DNA of 64,000 bases from contig CM066913.1 of NCBI GenBank assembly GCA_033964015.1, positions 20,359,854-20,423,853 of the forward strand, given 5' to 3'. Origin of the DNA: Scolanthus callimorphus. Taxonomy: Eukaryota; Cnidaria; Anthozoa; Actiniaria; Edwardsiidae. Position numbers and translations under genes: made by a program. The notes under the pieces were generated by a model. That model ran no database searches, was not told where the DNA came from, and saw nothing but the letters and a program-made list of their open reading frames with translations. Below, in pieces: positions 22,331-34,062 of this stretch (position 1 is the first letter of the stretch; every line of letters starts with the position of its first letter).

Positions 22331-23426
22331 GATTTCTTTAGATTATCTGATACACTTTTGGTGCTTGAAGTCCCAAACAAACATTTTTGGTGAAAAATTG
22401 TAACTACGTTTTGGGGAATATTTTGGCCTCCAAAAGTTGCGTGACCTTTGTTAGTACAGGTTCAATTTTGGTTAATTAAAAATTCGCTTTCTCATTTTAA
22501 TTCTGTCTTGATATTGATTTCTTGTGAACAGAGGAGACTCATTCCATATGATAGGTACATCCCTAAGCTTCTCAAAACGTATTTCGGGCAGTCCAAGAAC
22601 GCTATTTTTCATGTGGGAAACCTACACGAAGCCGAACTCGCTCTGCAATTCAAGTCCTTCTTGTCTGTTTGTCGTTAGGCGCCGCTAAGTGGAAACCCGC
22701 GCGTTCGGCTCAAAATATTCTAAGATAAATATAGAAAATTTAAGTCTGTTCCATTTCCAACACCATTGTTTTGGAGAAAAATAAACCTACCTGCTCAACT
22801 CTTTTCGGGAAAATAATGACACGTTTTCCAGTCGTATGGTTTTTAAGCTTATCCGATCGCGCGCTCTTTTAATAGTATTCAATTATCCCCGACTCAAATT
22901 CTATATTGCTAAAGAAAAACATCCAACGCGATCGCATATTAAATGAAATACATTGTAAGTCTAAATAGATTAGAATACTGGATAGCTAGATGGTAGCCTA
23001 AGGATAATGAGAACAAAAAACTTTGGAAAGGAAAAAATTCACTTGAGAGAAATAAAGCAGTCGGTGCAGCGGAACTAAAGAGGGAAATGAGAAAATGTTT
23101 ATTGTCTGGCAAAATCAAACACGGAACAGTTGCGCTTGAAATCATGAACATGTGTTTGTTTGTTTACTGTACATTACGTCTAATCACCTGTCTTTAAAAA
23201 AATACTGAGTTGAAATATAATATTGGCTCCCGCGAGGGAGGAGAGTTGTAGAGAAATGTTTTGCTTCGATGTATTACTCTTTGATATTTTACGCTCGCGC
23301 TTCTACGAATCATTAGCATATGAATGGGAGGTGAATTCACATTTTTGCGCTTAGTGACCAGACCTGCTAGACTCACAAAGTGGAATGTGTGGCGTCCATG
23401 TTGTCCACTAGTGCTTAGAATTTCTT
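22331..23426. other. Spacer inside long-inverted-repeat unit
   Basis: No recognised gene. An open frame at 22448-22678 includes a stretch after CTTGTGAACAG (possible acceptor) but has no known domain. The rest is AT-rich. Confidence 0.4.
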
Positions 23427-25344
23427 ATGAACTCTCATATGATGGATCGCTGTATAATTTGCAATGAGTTTGGTTCGAGATTATCGCTGTGCAAGGATGC
23501 GGAATCATGGGGAAGGCTGCATCGCGCGGCAGTTGTCAGGAAGAACCAAAAAGTTCTTGAACTTTCATCCGGTGAGGATGAGTATCCAACAACGCCCGTT
23601 AAGTATCATGTGGCTTGCAGGAAAGATTTCGTCAATCAAAAGAGTCTCGATAAGTAGCAATTTGTGCCACGGATTTGATAAGTAGTGAGGCTAAGTACCA
23701 TTCCTCTTGTTACTCTGCATTCACAAAAATTATGTATTCAAATCCTGGGAAGGGCGTATCAAGGGAGGATAACGCTCACAGTGGCCAAATTGACTTGATC
23801 TAAGAGGCAGTGATCTCTTTTTGCGATAATTTAATTGCTACGCCCAGAGTTATAGAATTCCGAGAGTTTCGCAAGGTAATGGCAGACGAGGCCGCCAAGT
23901 TAGACATTTCTATTTCTTAGTCACAGTATAAAAACTTATTACGCGTAGTGTCAAACAACTCTCCAGAACTTGAATTCATCATTATCAACAAAATAAAGTA
24001 CTTGTCTATCCCTCTACTATTGAAATGGAGAAGCTTGTCGTTCATAATTACGAGCTTCGATGAGAACCGGACGGCAGTGAGAAAAGTGTGACGGGCGTGG
24101 CTAGACTACTTCATGACACAATCGGTGATCTCTCGATAGAAATGCCTTGGAAACCGGAGGGAAGGACCTAACGCCAGAAAAAGTACAGCAATACGTCCCC
24201 GAAATACTAGACACTTTTTGCACAGTTCTTATTTCGTGTCAGCCGAAAGACTGCGATAGAAGCAAATCCCACAAAACTCTTCGTCTTAAAAACTCCCTTG
24301 CTCAGGATATCGTATGTGCGGAATCTAACGGTAGCAAGAGACCTCCTAAAAGCGTGCTATTCCCCGCTGTTGTAAAGGCGATATGCAAATATACAGAGGT
24401 AGTAAAGCTCATTAACAAATATGGACACGGGATAAGCTACAATTTGATAGAAGAGATAGATACGGAGTATGCCCTTAAGGTAATAAATGAGCAAGCGCTC
24501 AGAGGAGTGCGCATGCACGGAGAGTGAAAGCCCAGCCGTTGCTCTCATGGTTGCTAACAATATCGACAATCTAGAATGTACTGTCACTGCAGCAGGCATG
24601 TCTCACAAGGTCAACTCAATCCTGGTTCTCAAACGGAAGGTCGAGGAAATACAAGAGGAAGAAGGTGAAGAAGAAGAAGGGTCAGAACAGCTACCAGACA
24701 ATCCTACGGCAAAGCGGAAATGCCGGCGCGCCCTATTGTCCGACGTAGTTACAAGAGAAATTCCCGATTATTATGGCGGAAGACGGATTGGACCGGGAGT
24801 ACTTTCTCACATTCAATATCTCGGTGTCTCCTCCTCTTCCGCCGAACGCACGAAGAAGGTACGAGTACAATATCTTGTCTGGATGGAGATGCGCAAGCTT
24901 GCAACGCACCCCTTCATACTTGTTCCGGGATGGACTGGTTTTAACATCAAGATCCGTGATAAGATTGTCATCGTCGAAAGCACCATTGGCTACCTTGACA
25001 CTCTTGACTCTTCCGCCACTGATCTAAAAACGGCCTATGAGGTGATACGTCGAGGGTGCGAAATCAAAGAAAGGCTGAACCTGAAGTATGTAGCTTGCGT
25101 CTTCGATCAAGCCTTGTACGCCAAAGCTATGGAGGTCTATTGGATGCAGAAGGCACAATTCCAAGGAATAGTGATTATGATGGGTGACTTCTATCTTCTG
25201 ATAACGTTGTTGGCGATAATTGGCAGTCGGTTTGGGGAGGCTGGTCTCCGCGATTTAGCGATCCAAAGTGAAGTTATCGCCGAAGGTTCCGTGGATAGCG
25301 TACTAAATGGGAAACACTACAACAGGACCACCCGACTGCACAAG

Positions 25345-25500
25345 ATTATTCATATTATTCACCTGTTCATACATTTTGATATTTGTCATCCTTACACGGC
25401 TCTCACGAAAACCAATTCTCTTGTAAATTGATTAAATGTCCGTGTAGAAATACAGCTGTATGTATTTCTGTTTATGTATTTATGTATATAGATCACTTGT
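25345..25500 (+). other. Interruption in the unnamed gene
   Basis: After GKHYNRTTRLHK the conserved frame is broken by about 150 bp of AT-rich sequence (TTTATGTATTTATGTATATAG) and resumes at about 25505 with EAITRLLLDDFEVSL. It ends in AG but does not start with GT, so a small insertion or decayed intron is possible. Confidence 0.45.
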
Positions 25501-26837
25501 GAAGCCATCACACGACTTCTGCTAGACGACTTTGAAGTTTCATTAGGCGATGAAAGTATTGAAATTTTAATGGAAGCTAAGGATAAGCTCTCTCAAATTT
25601 TAAGTTCAATCTAAAAGCTTAAAAGCTTAAAAGCTGAATCTATGCCAAGAGGAGTATGAATGCACCACGGCTAGTCAAGAAATCTGCGACTGGGAATGCA
25701 AGCTCCAAGCATATGTTTCTAATCTAAGGGAGAACGGCAGTGATCTCAGCTATCAAGATCTTTGCGAGCTCCTGTTCAGCCTAGTATACGACACCCGAAC
25801 AGGGAGTTGGGAACTCTACCTCGCGTGTATTGATAAAGTAATCCCTTGGACATCTGCCTAAGACAGGCAAACTATGCACGATATTTTGTACCATATTTTG
25901 CTGACATGCGCGCACTACCAGAGACAATGCGCCGACGTCTATGCTGCAGGACACTTCAGCGTGCAAATAAGCAAGCATAACCCATTCGGTCAAAATGAAG
26001 CCGACAAGACCATCGAAAATACGATAAACCTGTAAGACATCAGAAGGTGATATCGGTTTCAGCGCGAATTTTCCCGCCACGCAGAGATGGGTTCTAAACA
26101 ACACCAGGCGAAGCGCATACAGGCGCCTAACGTGGGAACACTTGACTCAAGACCAGAACGAGTCTAAGACGATACATAATGATTTCACGCCATCTCATAT
26201 CAAAACCGACGCAGCAGCCGTGGCTAGAGTGACAGATGTTTTAGAGAAGGTGCTGAAAAATCCATGGAAGAAGGACTCGTAGCTCACTAGTCTGTCAACC
26301 GGACTGGTTGCGACCCCTAGTATCCGGGATGACCTCTTCCAGGCAAAGTCAAAAGGATTGGTCGCGAGTAGAGACCTTGTTCTTCAACGTTGTTCACAGA
26401 ATTCGACTGTTGATTTCTTTGGTACTCTCAAGAAGATGAAATTGAAAGGTTTCAAGTTGTGTCTACGATCCGAACAAAGGATGCCGTACTGCCGATTAGG
26501 CTAGATCGAGCTGTATTCGTGCGAATGACCCTGATTGGGCAGGTGCGAAAGATTGACATGAGAACAGTATTTTCCTTCCCGCAAGGGCCGCTTCCTTTGG
26601 CGCTCGCAGATCCATATGGATTTCCAAGGAAAACCGCTAATGCCTCGTTTGCGCTGCAGCTGGAAAAGGATGCGCGTGTTTGTGATAGGTACCCAGAGGA
26701 CGCCACTACCATCTTTGACGGAATGACCGTGCTACAGAAGTTCAAACCTCCTCCTGGCGCCACATTCGCGGTAGCAGCAGAGAAGCTATTTGACCTGTTA
26801 GTCGACGGATAGATGTTGTGTTTGACGTCTACAAGGA

Positions 26838-26998
26838 CATAATAATAATAGTAATATTTATTGCAATATCAGATCTCTAGACAGACGTAGAGATTTACAT
26901 AGCATAATTAAATTAAATAACTCAGATGTATTCAAATAACCATCTGTTAATAAACACTTTCTTGAAACGTTTAGTTTTTACTTTAGGGAGAATATACT
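26838..26998 (+). mobile_element. Small AT-rich insertion in the unnamed gene
   Basis: Starts with (ATA)n after a block reading VFDVYKD, and ends where the family sequence resumes with ISIKNVERSKR. About 160 bp, no clear inverted ends. Origin unknown. Confidence 0.4.
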
Positions 26999-27237
26999 GA
27001 TGTCCATAAAGAATGTGGAAAGATCAAAGCGCAATGCAGGAACTCAAGGAGTGACGTACAGGAATATCTTGCCTGGATACCAAATCAAGAACTGGAGCAA
27101 CTTCCTCATTGTCTCAGCGAATAAGACCGAGCTTGTGCGTTTTCTGGCAGAGGAATTGAAAGGGGAGTCATACAGAAACAAATTGAGTGCGAAAACAGTT
27201 TATGTGACGTCACAAGAGCAGTGCTGGAAGACCTCGT

Positions 27238-27545
27238 CTCGAGAGGCAAGCCTTGTTCCGGAGCTTCAGTCCACTCAAGAAGAGGCGGATACTCGCATGC
27301 TGCTCCACGCCAAGCACGCAAAAGGCAAGTGCGTAATTCAGTCAGATGACACGTACGTTTTAGTGTTACTCCTAGGACAGGCCCACGCGCTCTCGAGAGG
27401 CAAGCCTTGTTCCGGAGCTTCAGTCCACTCAAGAAGAGGCGGATACTCGCATGCTGCTCCACGCCAAGCACGCAAAAGGCAAGTGCGTAATTCAGTCAGA
27501 TGACACGTACGTTTTAGTGTTACTCCTAGGACAGGCCCACGCGCT
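27238..27545 (+). repeat. Perfect 154-bp tandem duplication
   Basis: 27238-27391 and 27392-27545 read identically by eye. The unit covers the STQEEADTRMLL and DDTYVLVLLL blocks. Because 154 is not a multiple of three, the second copy is thrown into another frame. Identity this high in a gene with much older damage implies a recent event or an assembly artefact. Confidence 0.9.
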
Positions 27546-28276
27546 TGATGAGTGCTATCTAAAGAAAGGGGCAGGGTCTAAGAGCAGGATCATAGAAATA
27601 GCACAAGTCGCACAAAGGCTAGAGAGGCTTGCAACTCCGGACATCGACACGCGAGACATTATAGACTCCCTGGTAGGATTCCATCTCTCACCGGATGTGA
27701 CTCAGTTTCTGCATTTTCACAAAAGGCAAATGGCGCCCACTTCAAAAAGTTATCAAGGATAAGAAGTTTGTAGATGCTATGAAAGATGTCGGAGCGAGCT
27801 GGACTGTAGCAGAGACGACTCTCGCTGCGATAGAAGAGTTCGTGTGCGTAATGTATGGAAAGGGAGGACCGAGCGTGAATAACCTCAGGTACGAGCTCCG
27901 CTGCGCCAAGGGAGGAAAGATCGAGCCAGATGCGTTACCACCTTGTCAATCATCCCTCCGCTTACACATTACTCGATCAAATTACCAGGCGGCAATTTGG
28001 CGGAGAGCGCTTGAAGCGTACCCAGATGTACCTCTCCCTGTCGGACAAGGATGGGTTCTTGACGATTCCAGCGAACTCACCTTTGAGTGGCTCGGCTCCA
28101 AATCTGCCCCAGAAGTGGTACTTGAGCTTCTCTCATGCACGTGCCGACGCACATATGTAGTAGAAACATGCTGCTGCCTAAAAGCGGGCTTGAAGTGTAC
28201 TGAGATGTGCAGCGCAGTATGCGACAACATGGTGAATGATGGCGATGAACTCAATGAGATGGGAGTGGTTGTTGAT

Positions 28277-28325
28277 GGTGACGATGATGATGATGATGGT
28301 GGTGATGATGATGATGATGACGAAT
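28277..28325 (+). repeat. (GAT)n microsatellite
   Basis: Runs of GATGAT with two GGT interruptions, encoding the Asp-rich tail of the unnamed pseudogene. Likely a slippage product rather than a conserved domain. Confidence 0.8.
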
Positions 28326-28327
28326 AG

Positions 28328-29307
28328 CTGTATACCCTGCCCGCCCAAAACGTAATAGCCACGTAAGTATTGGTTTACTGTTTAGACGTTGTTCCTAAAA
28401 CATTGTGTGTATTCTAAATCATTTTCAGAATAATGCAGAATGAGGTGAGCAGATTGAATTTGACAGATGTGCTAGCTGGGGATTGAATTTGACAAATGAA
28501 TATTGGACGTGAAAAGCAACGCTCTAGGTACGTAAGCTTAGCAGATGCTCTCCCATCCCCTTTAATTTCTAACAAGAAGAGCTAAATCATCACACCATGG
28601 CACTTGCTTTCAACAAAATGGTCTCTCTTTCTCTCTCTACAGAACCATACAGATTTGAAGTACAGTTTGTAACAACATGATGGGTTATGTCACGTTTTAT
28701 GAGAATATCCGTGTAAGTATAATTTCAACAGTTGGTTTCTGGCATTGGGGTCCGCTGAACGGATGGTGCTTCCTTTTTCTAGTGACGATTATTTTTAGGA
28801 CCGGATGCCTGAGAAAGCTTAAAGATGTGAAGTTACAACTTTGATTTTAGAAATTTGCGAAAGAAAAACGTTTATAATTGCCCGCTGAGATGCTTTAAAA
28901 AATGTGTAGTAACAAGCTTGATTTTTGAAATTTGCGTCGGGCCTCCTCCCTCCCCTTCCCCCCCCCCCCCCCCTTATTTTCATTTCCTGGATCCGCCCTT
29001 GCCAAACAGTACTTTTATCAATTTCAGGCGACAACACAAGCAGACGAGAACAGATTCTTAGGAAACGATGTGAAAAGCACTACATGTCTGTAAATTCAGC
29101 TGCTTTTCTTGTTGCCAAAAATCAAGACTATCGATCCAACTTTGGAGAACCGTGATCTAAGTTTGAAATAATTTATTGCTTTTGTTTTATTCTAAAGCAA
29201 AATTATTGGATGCATACACTACTAACCACTCATCTGTCTGCGACCGTTGTTGGCAATGTCGGGTTACAAACAGTGAAAAAATGTTAGTACTCAAAGTGAT
29301 ATAAACT
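28328..29307. other. Spacer inside long-inverted-repeat unit
   Basis: No gene. A duplicated degenerate block (TTTGATTTTAGAAATTTGCG near 28840; TTGATTTTTGAAATTTGCG near 28918) is followed by a C run (about 28960-28974) and CCTGGATCCGCCCTTG, a sequence often seen at ends of animal MITEs. Confidence 0.5.
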
Positions 29308-29565
29308 TTGGTAGGACAAGTGTTTGGACTTTGTTTATCGATATTTTCTCAACACGGCTTTCCTCTGGGGACAAGATGGCGGCCGTCGCTAAGTTCGAGT
29401 AGGTTGTAAACAACCTCGAATTTCTATATGACGGCTACCAATTTGATTTGTCCGCAATACCTTTTTGGAAACCTTTTTGGAAACCTCCGAACTAGGCTAG
29501 TAGAACTAGACTAGGCTGTTCTCTCGAGATGAGTATCAGAACCCTCTCAGGTGATGAACTAATTG
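29308..29565 (-). repeat. Long inverted repeat 1, right arm
   Basis: Inverted partner of 22116-22330, see there. Outside this arm the sequence (CTAATTGTGCCACAC) does not match the left outer flank, so any target duplication is not obvious. Confidence 0.85.
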
Positions 29566-30353
29566 TGCCACACTTTCTAATTGAGTGAAGAATGATTAAA
29601 AGAAACAAATACACTAATTCAAACATTTTTCAGGAGAAAAGAAAAGGCTCAGAAATTACTTTAAAAATTGAATGGGAGAATCCTGATAAAGCGCTGCCAT
29701 TTTTCATAGCGAAATGTGAATTTATGCAGCACATGGAAAGGCAGGAGCAATAACCTATCATACTTACTTACTTACTTACTGCGGCGGCCTCAGCCGAACC
29801 TCGCATCTCGAGCTCCAGTCGCTCCTGTTGAGCATACAGGAGCCAAGCTCAGTGGTATTGGCCGCACCGGTATCGCTCCGGAGAGTGTCAACCATAGTTG
29901 TCATACGTCCCATCAACTGCCTGTGGCTCTGGCAGTCATTGTCACACAACACTATCACTGCATGCATATTGTCCGCTATTACAATCATCCTTTAAATCAG
30001 TTACTTTTTTTTTCAAGAGGAAAAGCGGTTATCGATAAGCTATAACGAATTGGAAATACGCATTTTGTAAAACGAATCACAGAAACAGATGACAACTCTG
30101 TCGAGGAAGTGGGCTTATCTTGAAAGTATTTATAAAGATGTATGTATGTATTTCGAGCTGCAGATGAAAAGATTTCTGGTAAAAGGAATAGAAGCATCAA
30201 GAAGAATTTTTCAGTTTGATTCACCTGGTATGAATGAGGTTGTGAAAAACCCTCGAAATTTTCCCGCCGACATGGCGTCGGCAAGCTGTGAACAACAAGA
30301 CGACATGCCCTGTTGTTTTAATCTAAACTAACAAATAAATCGCCTTCCAGTTC
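29566..30353. other. Non-genic stretch with (ACTT)n microsatellite
   Basis: 29761-29780 is (ACTT)5. Open frames at 29716-30045 and 30089-30331 show no known domain. Confidence 0.45.
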
Positions 30354-30506
30354 CCCTCCACATGTGGTACTGCCACTCCAGAGATATATAATGAAACAAA
30401 ACAAAAGAAACCAACGAAGAAATCAGAAAGTACCTCCACATGTGGTACTGCCACTCCAGAGATATGCAATGAAACAAAAAGAAACCAACGAAGAAATCAG
30501 AAAGTC
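30354..30506 (+). repeat. 75-bp tandem duplication within a small open frame
   Basis: CCTCCACATGTGGTACTGCC begins both units (30356 and 30434), each ending GAAGAAATCAGAAAGT. The units lie in an open frame (30364-30633) whose peptide is Lys/Gln-rich. No family recognised. Confidence 0.7.
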
Positions 30507-30633
30507 CCTGCAACTGAAGCGGGAAAAGTTAATGAAGATGGACAATCAGATTCAAACCCAGATTCAACGTGCCGCAACAAAATCCAGGCATTTAGGTACG
30601 TGTGGAAATTGCAACTCTTCTGTAGCAATTTAA

Positions 30634-31400
30634 ATATCATCGCTTCTGCATCAGCGACGATTTCCTCTTACCCTTCTTTTTGTTACTAGCATAAACAGCA
30701 ACATAATAAAAGTGGGAATCACACTTTTGAATTTCTACTGCAAAAAGCATGCTTGCTTCTTTTCAATACTTTATCGATGTGATTTTCTCTTGTAATCAGC
30801 TTAATTCTAGTTTATGAAGTCGAGTTAAATTCGCGTTCATTTTGTTGGAAATTTGAAGTAATTCTCACTTAGACAAGCGCGCACTTGAATGAATACTGCC
30901 TACAATCAACGCAGCGACAATAGCTTCATAATTGAGGTCATGACCTTGTCAATCATGGGTATACGGCCAAATGCATCAGTCGTAGGAACACCTAGTCCTT
31001 CCTTCCCCTCCCAATGTGGAGCGAAATAGCTGGACACAATATTGGACAACATTAAAGGAGGACAGTGAATGAGTGTTCTCTCGTCAAAGTGTTCCAACAT
31101 TTAGCATATGATTGTAGCTTACTATAACAGGAATAAAGAAAGAAAAGTACGTCCAAAAGGGCGAACGCGGGCGGGCGACCCATGCGAGGCGCTTCCCTAC
31201 ATTATTTATCTAATACGATAATAATAATAATGAAGCTAAAAAAACGCATTATGCGCGGTAGCAAGCACAGCCTCGAGATAGAGACCAGGTACATAAGCAG
31301 CCATAAGTAGAGTTCAGAAGGTCACAATTTTGAAACAAATCCAAATATGGCCTAGGGAAACACTGTGGATACTACAAAGAGTCAACGACTTTGCTTGTCA
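30634..31400. other. Non-genic stretch
   Basis: No gene, repeat or RNA recognised. Confidence 0.4.
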
Positions 31401-31403
31401 TTT

Positions 31404-31743
31404 GCAATAACAATTATCATAAAGCAAACTGTTTTGCAGATGCTTGTCCAGCCCCGATGGCTATTGTTGCCCCAGGCCCGGGAAGTCGACGACCCTTGGC
31501 ATTATTGCCAAGATGCTGAGATCCACGAATGAGTCGCAGGCAACAGCCGAGATGATTCATACCATGTTAAGAGGTGCCATAGTGACGCCCTGGTGGGATG
31601 ACCATCTTACTCATCGACTGCTAAGTGTCCTCATTGGAGCTTTTGACTCGAAAGGGAAAGCCTATCAAATCGACGGATCAAGAAGTTTCCGTGACCAACG
31701 TCTAGCGGGCAACTTTGCGCTAGGCAATGCAAAAATAGTATGA
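31404..31743 (+). pseudogene. P-loop protein fragment, unassigned
   Basis: A peptide containing PGKSTTLGIIAKML (Walker-A-like) then TPWWDDHLTHRLL (a WDD motif where Walker B would be) and GAFDSKGKAYQ. The part before PGKS is in another frame (APMAIVAPGPG), so one base appears lost near 31485. CTGTTTTGCAG just upstream could be an acceptor. It resembles part of a multicopy cnidarian protein I cannot name. Confidence 0.45.
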
Positions 31744-32160
31744 CTCAAGAGGTCACCAAAGATCCGCAATGTTTATAGCCTGCGTATCAGGCGGAACTCT
31801 ATTTCTCCGTGAGAAAATGAGGGAGAAAAAATAGAATAACGCCTTGTGGTGGCGCCTGCCGCCCCCTTTCAAGGCGGCTATCAAAATCATATAAAAAAGT
31901 CAGTTGTCTCGCTCAAGTACGCTTCCGTCAACCAAAACCCAAATAGTCAAGCTTGCTTGTATCTTTCGTTTGTAAAATATTGTGTTTGTGAGCGCTGTGC
32001 CTTAGAGGCCGCGCGGGACTAAGTAGGACAAGAGAACACATGTAGAACACACTTGTAAGATTGGATTCTACAAGTAAAATTTGTTATCGTAAAATCGGTT
32101 GTTCTAGCTCTCCTGATTAAATCCGACGAATATACACTGGCGACGAGGATATTGAGAATA
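31744..32160 (+). mobile_element. LTR-like segment with Gypsy-type primer site
   Basis: The segment ends ...AATATACA followed by CTGGCGACGAGGAT at 32137-32150, a primer-site form often seen in animal Ty3/Gypsy elements. A TATAAAAAAG box lies near 31890. No gag follows directly, so it is probably a solo or truncated LTR fragment. Confidence 0.45.
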
Positions 32161-32249
32161 TTGGAGGTATTCTAGTGGAGTTATTATGGAGGTTTCGATC
32201 AACAAGTTACCGAAATTCTGTCGGGAAGTAAAGTAGACCGGAAACATAT

Positions 32250-32449
32250 CTACTCATATCACTAGTTTAGTTAATATATAATTATGTTCAATACGTAATT
32301 GGAGATCGCCAAAAAGGGATTGTGCCCCGAATTTGAGTTATGCAGGAGACGAGAGTATTCAGTGATACATAAAATAAATTGTAATTTTAAAGGATTTGTA
32401 GCGAGTTATTTGGTTGTTCCTGACACCAAAAGTGGCGACCACACCAAGA
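32250..32449 (+). mobile_element. 5' LTR end and primer site of BEL/Pao element 2
   Basis: TTCCTGACACCAAAAG followed by TGGCGACCACACCAAGAC at 32432-32449. The TGG start fits a tRNA primer site, and a Pao gag follows about 80 bp later. LTR left border not determined. Confidence 0.45.
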
Positions 32450-32529
32450 CAACAGGTTCTAGCAGCCCCAGCCGAAAAAATCGAGTGTTTGACAAGTTGT
32501 GAGCCGGATTTAGCGAGGATGTTCGTGTT

Positions 32530-33203
32530 TCATCCGTACCCGGTACGGTTTGCACAACATACGTGCGGTGAGAGAACATGAGAAAGGAACATGAGAAAGG
32601 AACTAAAAGCGAGATTGGAAGGCGCGATAAACAAGGAAAACGAGTCAAATTAGAGAAAGAATTGCCTCTCAAGAAAAAGCTAGGAACAAATCATGGAATG
32701 GCCGAAGGGAGTTCGGGACGCGGACAGGGCGGATCGATGCAAGCCGTGAAGTTAGAGAAATACAAGATCTCGCCATTTCAATGAGATTACAAAGACTGGT
32801 TAAGGTTTTGGAACCAATTCTCGGTCGAGGTTGACGAATCAAATATTGCAGAGATTACTTGTTAGAATATTGGGAGGATATTCCAGGCTTGCCTCATACT
32901 CCCGAGGGATACATGGAAGCCAACAAAATATTGGAAAGCACCTATGGAACGGGCATAAGGGGTCCACAGGGCCCTAATTAAAGATTTAGAAGATCTGCCG
33001 ACCATAACTAATGCACAACAGTTGGACACTATACATCATAACAAATTAGCCAGAATAGTGCGCACGCTAACGCCTATGGATAAGCTAGCAGTAGCTCAGA
33101 GCTCCGTTTATACATTGCTAGACAAATTAGGCCCAGTTCGGGAGGTGATGAGTGATGAGTGCAAAGGAATGATGATTGAGAAGGGTGGGGGCTTGTGCAA
33201 TTA
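32530..33203 (+). pseudogene. BEL/Pao element 2, gag (decayed)
   Basis: KLEKYKISPFQ followed after a TGA by DYKDWLRFWNQFSVEVDES, the Pao gag core; then LPHTPEGYMEANKILESTYG and MDKLAVAQSSVYTLLDKLGP. Stops at 32782 and elsewhere break it. It differs clearly from gag of element 1, so this is another lineage. Confidence 0.75.
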
Positions 33204-33289
33204 GTAGAAACCTTGGGAGGTATGTTGACAGAAACCCGATCTCACAAGTGGAAGATTCACCCATCGCGTCACCTGCTTAAGAAGCCCCA

Positions 33290-34062
33290 CGGGAGGCACT
33301 ATAATCGGAGGGATAACATGCTAACGCATCATGCTAACTATTCGGACTTGAGCAATAATGCTCATAAGTCAAAGGACTGCATGAAAGTGCTGGACGTAGC
33401 CAGTAGGAGAGAAGTCCTGAAACAACAGAAGCTATGCTATAATTCCACCAGGGGGGTCATATGGCTAACAAATGTACATCAGGTAACTGCGAGAGGTGTA
33501 GCTTAAAGCACCATACATCCATCTGTGATAGAATACCAAGCAGGTCTTCACTTCCAACCCCAGCCGCCCCTGGTAATTCCAAAGTCAGGTTCTATGGGGC
33601 AGTAGACCTAGTAAACACGACATTACATGCCACGGCCATAGACCATGTGAATGGCATCCCAGCTCGTATCATGCTAGATAGTAGGGCTGGGATCTCGTAC
33701 ATGAGCTCCAATTTACTAACCAAGTTAAATCTTCAACCAAGTAGGGTCAAGAGGAGGGTGATGGAACAAATGTATGGGACAGTTGAGAAGCAGGTGGAGA
33801 TCTACAAGATTCAGCTTGGCTCGACTGTGATCGACAGCTTCAGCATAGAGATCCAGTGCATCAACACAGAGAAGCCGATCATCACCAACCTCCCCGATTC
33901 AAGAATCCCTGAGCTGAAGCAGAAACATACTAAGCTCAGACGACTAACATTCAGCGATGAGGGCTCAACAGAGAAAAGGTTGCCCGTACACGTCATACTC
34001 GGCGCAGCTCAGCCTAGTCCCTGGCGTTCTGGGCTTCCAGTGGTAGAAGCGCGACGTCACAG
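33290..34062 (+). pseudogene. BEL/Pao element 2, zinc knuckles and aspartic protease
   Basis: SNNAHKSKDC and CERCSLKHHTSIC are the remains of zinc knuckles. The protease follows in a longer open frame (33461-34102): ARIMLDSRAGISYM carries the active-site Asp, but the usual Gly after it (D-S/T-G) is Arg here, so the enzyme would be inactive. LPVHVILGAAQ is the conserved second block of Pao-type proteases. Confidence 0.75.

Larger units (their letters stand above)
23427..28327 (+). pseudogene. Decayed gene of an unnamed animal repeat-protein family
   Basis: Pieces in order: 23427-23657 Cys/His start (CIICNEFG...YHVACRKDF); 23690-24146 with several stops; 24147-24527 (KSVLFPAVVKAICKYTEVVK); 24487-25344 (VANNIDNLECT, ESTIGYLDTLDS, VACVFDQALYAKAMEVYW, QSEVIAEGSVDSVLNGKHY); 25500-26040; 26459-26812 (FPQGPLPLALADPYG); 27000-27762 (STQEEADTRMLLHAKHAKG then DDTYVLVLLLGQA); 27779-28327 (NYQAAIWRRALEAYP, Cys-rich CTCRR...CCCLKAGLKCTEMC). 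At least five frame shifts. I recognise these blocks from multicopy uncharacterised proteins of cnidarians and other animals but know no name. The acid-rich EEADTR / DxxVLVLL pair could be nuclease-like; the Cys-rich end resembles CXC (tesmin) motifs. Function not known. Confidence 0.65.

Noticed and set aside
27982..28362. Minus-strand Ser-rich open frame of 126 codons
   Set aside because: Produced by the complement of the GAT microsatellite and the pseudogene C-terminus.
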